From: Mnemiopsis leidyi
Taxonomy: Eukaryota; Ctenophora; Tentaculata; Lobata; Bolinopsidae
Assembly: GCA_000226015.1 (NCBI GenBank)
Contig: JH152800.1
Span: forward strand, 215,275-240,274
DNA length: 25,000 bases
Reading direction: 5' to 3'
Shown here piece by piece: positions 1 to 9,100 of this stretch (its first letter is position 1; each line of letters starts with the position of its first letter). The position numbers and the translations under genes are program-made. The notes beneath the pieces are model-generated. The model had not been told where the DNA came from and searched no databases. It saw only the letters and a list, made by a program, of their open reading frames with translations.

Positions 1-69
1 TGAGCTGGTAGTTGGGTACACACAACTCTACACAGGATACATCTGCCGTGGTGACGAATCGATCGGCAA

Positions 70-98
70 GTCACGTGACTCAGGGGGTGTCACGTGAC
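70..98. promoter_or_regulatory. two perfect GTCACGTGAC (CLEAR-type E-box) palindromes
   Basis: GTCACGTGAC occurs at 70-79 and again at 89-98, 19 bp centre to centre. This decamer is the consensus CLEAR element bound by TFEB/MITF-class bHLH-Zip factors at lysosomal gene promoters; USF and other E-box factors also bind CACGTG. A target gene would have to start just left of the window or within the next few hundred bases. Confidence 0.5.
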
Positions 99-459
99 CT
101 CGTTAGGCCTACCAATGCCTTAATTAGGGAAAGAGCTGCTCTCGAGCAAGCTTCTCAGATGGTGACGAAGGCAGACCATATTAGGAAGAGAAGGGGCTCA
201 TATCCTTATACGGTCAAAATAGTTTTTCTCGATTCTTATACTTATGGCACACCCATTTCCTTAAAAATTTATACCATCGTGATCAGGAGATCACTGGCTA
301 TACAACGGTACTTAACCCCAAACAATTTTTTGATGTGACCTAAAAACCGGCCACGCTAATAGGGCTTTACTTGTTTAGCAGCTGGTTGTACATGTAGGTT
401 GATAACCTGCTTTCGTGGCCATTGCATCATGCATTGCATCTCGCGTTCTGACGTAATTC

Positions 460-499
460 TGGCCTGGCGAAGAAATTTTAGACGCGCATTGCCCGTTAA
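460..499 (+). repeat. dispersed repeat, copy A
   Basis: TGGCCTGG, then AGAAATTTTAGACGCGCATT and GCCCGTTAA closely match 12921-12959 with a few substitutions and a small gap. Two related copies 12 kb apart suggest a genome-wide short repeat family. Confidence 0.6.
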
Positions 500-569
500 G
501 CAGCTGGCAGCGCAAGCAAAAAACAAAAAGTCGGTCATTGAACATTAAACCTGTAACTTTTTGCGTTGA

Positions 570-577
570 TATAAATA
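570..577 (+). promoter_or_regulatory. possible TATA box
   Basis: TATAAATA at 570-577 is a good TATA match, but no convincing coding exon follows; the ATG at 624 runs only about a dozen codons. Could be chance in AT-rich DNA. Confidence 0.2.
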
Positions 578-1454
578 CCCGACAAGCTTGCAGCTCAAAG
601 CTGAACGATTAGTTGTTGTTAGAATGGTAAACGGATATATTACTGTAATCTTGCTCTAACAAGAGCCTTTTTGCGTGCGACTCGTCAAAACTGGACTTAA
701 ATTTAAGAAAACTTTTATGCCGGATGAATTTTCTTAGTTTTTGAAGTTGTATATCATTTTTACGTTTATAGAACTTTGCTTTATATAATCTTAATGTAAG
801 GGAAACTACTGCATCGAAATATGGAAACTGATGCATCGAAATGTTATATTTTATCTTAGTTTTTGCATGATCAATGAATGTGCTTCACTACACACTACAA
901 CATTGATACATTTCTATTGATTATTGAGTTTATTATCATTCGTTAATTTTTTGTTTCATGAATTTGGAATTACGAAGCAAAATACAACTGAGAATCATTC
1001 CCTTTCATTGCATTCGGTCATCAAATATTATATTAGAGTCTTGCAATATTATAATCTTTACATTGGAGTCCTGTTAGTATAAAAAGGGTCTTTAATGTTT
1101 CAGTTGTGCTGTAATTAACGTTTAAGGTTGGCATATTTTCTGTTTTTATCTCTTGTAGGCAACGTCTGCGTCTTTCATCCCTTTGCAACTATCCTTGTTA
1201 AGTACTCTGACTGTCAGCAACACAAACACAAATTTATACCCTCAAATGGAATAGCCTGAGGTGATCATTTCCATTTTGAGTCCTGAGCCACTCTGCACCA
1301 AGGCTCTAAATTGACTGTATATGGTTAATCTTATGAGCCAGGGACATTTCCAGCGGCAGCTGTACCAGACCACAGACACAGTCTGGTGACTGGTCGACTT
1401 GACACAGTCGAGGGATTAAAACCCAGCTGGCAAATGTGTACTGGTGAACAACAA

Positions 1455-1557
1455 AGGACGTTTAAATGGGATCCATTGCACGCCGGTATGTAAAAAAATT
1501 GTGCCTTAATCGCAAAATGGGTCCTGTCGGCGCGCAATGGGTCCTGTAAAACGTCCT
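1455..1557. repeat. 103-bp inverted-repeat (hairpin) element
   Basis: The left arm AGGACGTTTAAATGGGATCC, ATTGC is the imperfect reverse complement of the right arm GCAATGGGTCCTGTAAAACG, TCCT. A third copy of the outer motif (AGGACGTTTAAAT) lies at about 1580. Likely a small MITE-like element or remnant; no clear target duplication seen. Confidence 0.55.
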
Positions 1558-1633
1558 AAGTTGTTCATGGTTAGGCATTAGGACGTTTAAATTTGCACTG
1601 TTTTTTAGCTCGCTTATCAGTGATCGTTATATC

Positions 1634-1651
1634 AGTAGTAGTAGTAGTAGT
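1634..1651 (+). repeat. (AGT)6 microsatellite
   Basis: Six perfect AGT units. Confidence 0.85.
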
Positions 1652-2490
1652 CGACGAAAGGTTATAATTAAACCTTCGTAATGCCTCCAACTTGCTTTCA
1701 GATTGGAGGTCATATATGCAGCAGCAATTTAGCCAGACCCTTTGGTCGGAAAAGACCTTGTTCCATTCCGCGCGCAAAAATAGTGGCCTAGGATTTGTTA
1801 CACCTGCACCCAGGCTTTTACACTTAACAGTTTCCTTGGTCATTCGGCTGAGTCAACTGAAGAAGATTCCATAGGCAAATGCCTTTAGCGCACTCCTCTA
1901 GGATTGGCGGATCTGGGATTCATCCCCCAATCTCCTGTATAGAAAGTCGGCGTAGATACCACTACTCCACCAACCCAGAAGTGAAGTACTTTAAATTTTG
2001 CATGACCTTCAAATCATATACTGAACGTGATAATTTCCATGTTTCTCTGTTTCACAAATTACGAACAGTGATCATTTAGTTCTCATATTTAACTGTAAAC
2101 AGTTGTTATTTAGTGTTAGAATTGATAGAGTATGAAATATTATGGCTTCTACAAAGTTTCAAATGTATATAATTTAAGCATCAATTCAACTGGCATCAAG
2201 ACATGCATGTTTAATGCAGGTTTGGACAAAATATGTCAATATTTAAATGGCCTGGGGAAAGTTTTTTATCTTACAATGCTCCAATTTTATTTGAATAAAC
2301 TAACTTCCCTGAAAATGATCTGGAGATTGGTTGTTAGAATATAATGGAACTTGATAAGTAGTCCAACACTAGTAAAAATGAATAGTGTTAGAAAGGGTTT
2401 AAGAATTATTGGCAGTAATATTTTTTCTGGCCACTGCACAGTAACCTGATATTTCCTAAAAAGGTTTTGCATAACATTGTAGGTTCAGCT

Positions 2491-2545
2491 AATAAGTCAC
2501 CCCTTGGCAGCAATAAGTCATCCCTTGGCAGCAAAAAGTTGCCCC
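2491..2545 (+). repeat. 21-bp tandem repeat, about 2.5 copies
   Basis: AATAAGTCACCCCTTGGCAG, C at 2491-2511 is repeated with one change at 2512-2532, followed by a degenerate partial copy to 2545. Confidence 0.8.
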
Positions 2546-2617
2546 AAGTGCAGTGGTGACCTGGCAAAAGGGCTTACTGGGAGTAATTTGTGAAAATATG
2601 GCCGAAAAATCTAAATA

Positions 2618-2922
2618 CAGTCATCCCCCGATTGACCGGGCCCCGATTTACCGGGTCCCCCAATTTACCGAGCCTCATTCCTATCCTAAAATTTTGTTGT
2701 CAAAAGAATGTAATACAGTCGGACTAACACTTTTTACTTATTTAACATTGTTCCAATGACAAAAAGACGGTATATAGACACATAAGACGGTATATAGACT
2801 TATAAGAGATAATTTAGACCCAATTACAGCCTCAAATGGAACTTCCCCGATTTACTGGGTCCCCCGATTTACCGTGCATTTTTGCTTTCCCCCGAAAAGC
2901 CTGGTAAATCGGGGGATGACTG
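2618..2922. mobile_element. pogo/Tigger-like MITE with TA target duplication
   Basis: The terminal inverted repeats are CAGTCATCCCCCGATTGACC at the left end and, reverse complemented, CAGTCATCCCCCGATTTACC at the right end; each end is flanked by TA (2616-2617 and 2923-2924). The CCCCGATTTACCGGG motif is repeated inside both ends (about 2641, 2657, 2847, 2862), and a 20-bp direct repeat sits at 2766-2805. There is no coding capacity. CAG termini and TA duplication are typical of Tc1/mariner-pogo elements. It lies about 240 bp upstream of the CREB3-like start codon. Confidence 0.8.
2766..2805 (+). repeat. 20-bp direct repeat inside the MITE
   Basis: GACGGTATATAGACACATAA is followed at once by GACGGTATATAGACTTATAA. 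Confidence 0.85.
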
Positions 2923-2924
2923 TA

Positions 2925-3157
2925 AATAACTTGGAATTGTTAAAACAAACGCACAATTTTGCTTGTCACAAAATTAATTTTGCAATATTGTCTCACATTT
3001 TTATGACAACTTAGTGTCCTCTAGCTTAGCCAGGGCTCACCTAGCATTTATGTGTCAATGTGTTTACATTCAACAATAGCATATGTTTCTTACTAAAAAT
3101 TGTTCATCATTCTCAAGCAAATTGTTCATAGCAAAATCAATTTCAAAGTAGTGAGCA
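2925..3157 (+). promoter_or_regulatory. presumed 5' leader/proximal promoter of the CREB3-like gene
   Basis: The 233 bases between the MITE and ATG 3158 are AT-rich and contain no TATA consensus, CRE or E-box that I can identify. The start context AGCAATGG is favourable. The transcription start cannot be placed from sequence alone. Confidence 0.35.
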
Positions 3158-6100
3158 ATGGCAGATAGCGTCATAGACCACCTTTTTGACGAGGCAATAT
3201 CGTCTGATCTGCCCATGCCTGGAGCTGAGCTTGACTTCTTCCTGGATCACCTCCCCGTTGATGATACCTCAACTTTTGATGTGGTAAGCAAAAAATTAGT
3301 ACTAGATGAAACAATTGTTCAGATAGATTGTTCTATTTTTTTATGCCTGAAATACAAATGTTGCAAAAATTAGTATTAAGTTTTGTGGATTAGTATTTGT
3401 GCAAAATTTGATTAGTACCAATGAATAGGCTACAATTGACAGTTCAAATTTAAAGCATATACACTATTACATCATACTAAAAACTATCCAATGGATTATC
3501 AAACTAATTCCACAGAAAGAGATATCAGACGGAGGAAACAGTCGAGATCTTTGGGAGTTTGACCCTGACCTAGATCGAGATTTTGTGAAAAGGGTATCTA
3601 ACGATTATTTCATAACAAGTTGATAGTAATTATTTCATGAATATTCAAACTCTTGCAAACTTTCATGTAACAGTTGTGAGAAGAATAACAACACTCAGGA
3701 GCTGCTTAGTGATGGGGGAAGTCCTGATTCCTCTGGAGCAGACCGATACTCTACACACTCTGATGAGGAGCAGGATCCCCTGACTGCAAAAAAGAACCTC
3801 CTCAATGTTGACATATTCCTCAACAAGCCAGCAGGTTGTCAAAATAAGCTTTTAGCAACGTATTTTCTTTGTGACTTATTAAAGTTTTGTTAGAGGTTTA
3901 TTCACAAAGATTGTGTTATTTTTGTCAGCCCTTTTTTAGGTTTTGTGTTCCGATGAAGTTTTTAACTAAAATCTTGATTGAACTGTTTGCAGGGGCTGAC
4001 AATGATGTTATGGTGAACATACCTCAACGCACTGGAATTTACACAACAGGCAGGATCTCTCACAGGGGGCGAGTCAACACTGATGACTTGCGGTGCAGCA
4101 GTGTTAGTTTGCTTATCGTTGTGTGTTAACCTTTGTTTGTTTTTCAGGCTAACATAATGAGTTGAGAAAATCTTATTGGTCTTCTTGAGAGTCAAGAAAA
4201 AAATGAGCTAGGCATTTTCGGCTAGTAGCTTATGCTGCACTAATGGTGCTTGAAACATAATTTAAATGATCATAGGTGAAAGGAAGAGATATCACAGAGG
4301 AAGAAAGGAAAATGTTGGAAGAAGAAGGTGTCCATATTCCTTACAACGTTATTCTTACCAAGGTTTGTCATCTACAATTCTTCATTTTGGATGTGTTATT
4401 TCGCTTACGATTCGTGTGAGTTGCACAGAAATAAAAAAATTGCAAAAATTTGCTGACTTTTGCAATTAGTAAGTACATGATCTATCTATGATCGCATGCC
4501 AGACATGTTGGTATGCATCACCAAGTCACTCATGAGTCCTATAAAGCTCTAACCATTGCCAAAACAGTCCGATGTTTGCTAATTATCTCGTTGGTCGTAC
4601 CGGTGGTTTGCACGAAACTTGCAGTGCTGGTGTAAAATGTCAACCTGTCAACTGCAGTAATTTTGCTGCAAACTCATACATTCCTTGCCAGAATAAAATT
4701 GGCGTTTCGGAGTATTTAAGAGTTTCAAGTAGCAGTGGTTGCCATGATAAGAAGTCTTGAATTGCGCTGTCTCATGCATTAACAAGTTTGTTGTGCAGGC
4801 TATCAAGAATCTTATGCCCCTGTTCACTCTGAAATTGAATAGCTTACATAATGCTTCCAAAGTCTCACGCTCTGTAATTCTCTGGACCATGAAGATGGAA
4901 AGTAGCATGTTCCATTTTGCAAAACCTGCGAAGCATTCTCCAGTTTCCATCTCAGTCACACAGCGTGTAGTGTGTCCAGGCTATACCTGGATGTACATGT
5001 TACCCGTGTAACCTCGGCCAACACCGCTCTATGCGGGTTGAGTCCATTCTCCACACCGTTCGTAGTGTCACGTGTTATGTTGCTCCGGTCACGTGGTATA
5101 TTACCACAGTCACCTGGTTCGCACGTGATCTTTATTGTTCCCTTTAATTGGACCGCTCTTCTCCATCATCAAACTCCTTTACTAAGATGGCAAGCAGTGA
5201 TTGGCTGTTTGGGATCACTTCCAATGTTATGTTTGATGTAATTGGCTTGGTTTACCAAAATGTTTGTACAGACTCCCCAAGGATCGAATTAGTTTGACCG
5301 CATGGAGTTCTTATATAATCCCCTCTAACATGAAACATCACGCGATGTTAATACACGTGCAAATAACCTTTACCAGCACCAGCGCTGCAGACCCACTGAA
5401 ATTCTCCTACAAATAACTAAATTCCAAGGCTCCAACTGATATATCGTACTTGGCTTACATTTCAAAACAAAAATCACATTATCTCGCACTTCTGGAGGTG
5501 TTACAATTACCGTCGAAAACTCGAGGAAATAATCCCCAAATATATCGAGAAATTTCCATAAACCTGGAGACTATAATATGGTAACAGTTCCTTTTTCTCT
5601 AATTAGCTGCACGCTGCACGGCTCCTCTGATAATCACATTAAGTTTAGAGACGTTAACACTGGACTGCAGTGTAGTGTACAAATTAGTTTAACTTTTCAA
5701 AGAGAAATGTAAAAAGTTAGGTGCAGTAGTTCGGTGAGGCAGCTGTTTGACTAATTGCAAATTGCAGTGGTCTGGTCTTTAAATCAATAATAATTGTTTG
5801 AGTTAGCTTTTATTATGAACAACCTTCATTTAAAGAGGTGTGTTAAGTCAAACAGCCGAGTTTAGCTGATGTTTTACCGAGGTCGAATTGAGTCGAGTTA
5901 AATGTTCGAAACTGCTTAGATATGAGGCGAGAAAAATACTGAAAGGATAATCCCGTATGTAAGCGGATTACTGTGATACGATCGGTAATTAGTTAACAAA
6001 ACCTTTTTAGACCTGGTAAGATTTACCGGTGTAAATCTTGTTAGAATCACCCTGCAGCAGTGAGTGAACACAGTCGGTGTACTTGTTAGAGAGTTAGCGG

Positions 6101-9100
6101 AGTCTGCTGCTCCAGCCCGCACCTTGGATCAATACAGTTTAGAGTAAGAAGTGTGATCTCAGACTTCAAGATAAATTATATGGGGGACTAGGTTGAGGTG
6201 CAGCTCTCTCATAGATTTAGTCATTAGTGTTTCAACCTATGTAAACATCACAAATTTGATTAATTTAGCAAATTTCATAAAATGGTTTGAACACTGAAGA
6301 GTACAGGATGTTTTCGATTAAAAGAAGCTGATGAGGATGATATTATCAACCAATCAGCATTTAGCAGCAAGCAATTAGTTCACAGTATTACTGTCTCGCG
6401 TCTTTAAATAAACATAACCTGTACTTTCTCCTCCCGCCAGTTGTTTGGTTGACTTAAGTTGAGGACAGAATAACATGGTATTCAGATGATATAAATGCTA
6501 AATCCCAAATTTATCTTAAAAGTCAAATTTTAATAGCACTGTTGAGTCAGTCTCCGCACTTTTTGGTTGGGCTACAGTTTTCTAATTTCGAATTCCTTGC
6601 AACACACAACTTAAACTCAAGGTTCAGTATACCTGAAAATAACTTTTATGGTCAAACCAGAGCGTTAGCTTACTCTATGCATTTCGTGAAGAATATTTGC
6701 AGCATTTCTTTGTGCTTAGTCACAGAGCTATTTTAGAGCCATACCATTAATGTGTTAAGGTGCAACTATTGTAAGTTAGTCGGCCTCGTGCCTACCAATG
6801 ACAAAAGTCAAAACACACAAAACTCAAAACATACGCCCATACTTCATGAGAATAATAGTTCTCTGCTCAGCCATTGTTGTGCTTATTTTCTAACTACCAG
6901 AACTTTAGCCAATTATAATTAAACTACTCATCACCGATGAATAAACATCAGCCCATGAATAATAAACCTACAGTTATACTACTGTACTAGCTAAGCTCTA
7001 TAGAGACAAATTCTTGACCTGCCCAGTCTGGCTTCAGTGCTGTGTTATCTCACTGGATCCGTGTTTGTACGATCTCAGACTCCTCAAAACTGCTCTATGT
7101 CGCTGCGGCGCCTCCCTCACACAAACACCTATAACTAGCCTCTTTGAAGGCATTGTAATATTCGGCTACAAAATGTGACTCAAGGTACCGAATATATGTT
7201 AAATAATTGTTAAACTGTTACTTTACCCTCTCGCGCAACGCGCTCTAATTCAATTCCTCGGAAAATAACCTGCTGCAGCTCCTGCAGACATGGGAGAGGT
7301 AGCAAAAAGAGCGGTGATGCAACTTCACCCAACACACAAACCTAGTTATCTTACCGGACGATCCAGGTTATATTACCGACACCCAATTTGGGGGATCACA
7401 TCCGTCTCGGTAAAAAGGCCGGCGTGTATCGGATATTTAAGTTATGTGAGCTATTTTTAGATTAATCGAACGGTATTATGCAGAAGCTTTACCGGGGTCT
7501 GTAAGGGAATAAAGGTAGTCTAGATTAGATAGAATATTGTGCGTGACCCTGGTTAAATAATTATAAAGGGCACTTGCGACTTGACAAAAATTTATTCACG
7601 CAGTCCGCGTCTCGTACTAAGGGACAAATTTTAGACTTCTGTGCACACAAATTTCAGACTGCTGTGCTCACAAATTTTAGACTTCTGTGCACACCGAACC
7701 TCGAGCTACTGCAATTTGCTGCATGGCACAGTGCTTAACTTAGTCCGTACCATTTAAACCTTATATGTTGTAACACGAGTCACAGAGACTTGTGAAACTT
7801 GAACTGAAAGGATTTTGACAAATAGATGAGAAATATCATTTCTCCTAGTCCTGTGAACTGTCTTTAGCACAATGTCACGTCTACCATATACTTTAAGTAA
7901 AACATCTGCTCTTCAGAACACAATGTCACGTCTACTATATACTTTAAGTAAAACATCTGCTCTTCAGAACGAAGAGCGAGCTCTCAAAAGAGTTAGAAGG
8001 AAGATAAAGAACAAGATTTCAGCTGCGGAAAGTAGGAAGAGAAGAAAGGAGTACATCGGAGGTCTCGAGCGAAGGTGAGGGTTTTAGTCTTAAATTTGGG
8101 AAATGTTTTTGAAGGGGTCGAATGAAAATTAAACCACCAGTTGGACGTCGTACTGGAACACAGATATGTTAGATGTGTCAGGGCGCCATTTTTATGTGGT
8201 CGCTTGTAGTTATCCTTCTCTTGGCTACGGTAATTAAGTTAGTTAGATTGAAAAGATCCAACGTGCTAATTCGTACACTTCCTGTTTCGTTCCCCGTGAA
8301 CTGATGTACACTTCCTGAACTGATGTAAGATAAAATTGTACACGGTTTAAAGGACAGAAAGTGTAAGTGTAGGATTGTGAGATGTATGATGTAATGTACC
8401 CGGCTACTTCTTATCTCACCTACAAAGTTTACATAATTTCTACATTTGTACCCGGTCTGTGTAGGTATGTAGGTAGTGGTTACAGAATACAGGTCTAGGT
8501 CATGATTGTGAAGTGTCATATAAGTCCTCACATTCCTGTTTATTGCTTCATGATATGATACTGTATGTGGGAATGTGTTATCTTAGACAAGTGTAAAATT
8601 ACACAAATGTAAGATCACCCTAGTGGACTACACGTGCGTGTGTTATTCCGATTTTGTGTTAGATAGTACCTGTGTGCCGGTATCTATGTGCCGGTACATA
8701 TGTGACTGTCTCAACCCCAACCTCTGACAATATGTTTATATGCAAGTCTCTCGAAATATAAGCTTGGAAGTTGTTAAAATAATAGTGACCGGTGTAAACT
8801 GGTCTAAACCAATGGTTGCTCTAAAGCTAAGTAAACTTGTACACCAAGGTTCAAAAACCGGGAGCAATTCTTCGTATCAGGAGTATTAGAGTACACCATT
8901 AGCTTGCACTAACGGTGTGTTCTAAAATGTATTGTTTACTGAGGTAGGTGAGGCGTGTATAGCTGTATAAATACCGTGAGTAATACAAACATTCCATCAT
9001 GTACACTACACTTTATATTTGTAGCGTGTTTGTTAACAAACTTTCTGCTAGGGTGGAAGAACACACAGTGGTTAACGTGAAGCTACAGAACACTATTGAT

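Larger units (their letters stand above)
99..2490. other. intergenic stretch without supported genes
   Basis: Open frames here are short, overlap each other and show no recognisable domain. The stretch contains a dispersed repeat copy (460-499), a 103-bp hairpin (1455-1557) and an (AGT)6 microsatellite (1634-1651). An open frame over 12-338 (+) encodes a helix-like ALIRERAALEQASQMVTKA but lacks convincing splice borders. Confidence 0.6.
4363..7967 (+). other. 3.6-kb intron 5 of the CREB3-like gene
   Basis: No conserved domain is found on either strand; the longest open frames (for example 4648-4959 minus) are unrecognisable. It holds an E-box/CCAAT cluster (5069-5245), a short hairpin (6018-6039), a 23-bp triplicate (7624-7692) and the 51-bp duplication at its 3' end. 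Confidence 0.6.

Noticed and set aside
12-338. 108-codon open frame at the left edge with a helix-like segment (ALIRERAALEQASQMVTKA)
   Set aside because: No convincing acceptor, donor or family match; it overlaps the two CACGTG palindromes. Could be a terminal exon of an unseen gene but cannot be supported.
3674-3680. Upstream acceptor TAACAG (3673) for CREB3-like exon 3
   Set aside because: In the required phase it reads TTG TGA, a stop; the next AG (3680) is open.
4648-4959. 103-codon minus-strand open frame in the CREB3-like intron, faintly transposase-like in look
   Set aside because: No motif of a known transposase family and no terminal repeats around it.
8178-8531. 117-codon minus-strand open frame in intron 6
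   Set aside because: Composition typical of chance translation; no domain or neighbours.
8966-8973. TATAAATA in intron 6
   Set aside because: No coding exon or start follows that would need a promoter here.
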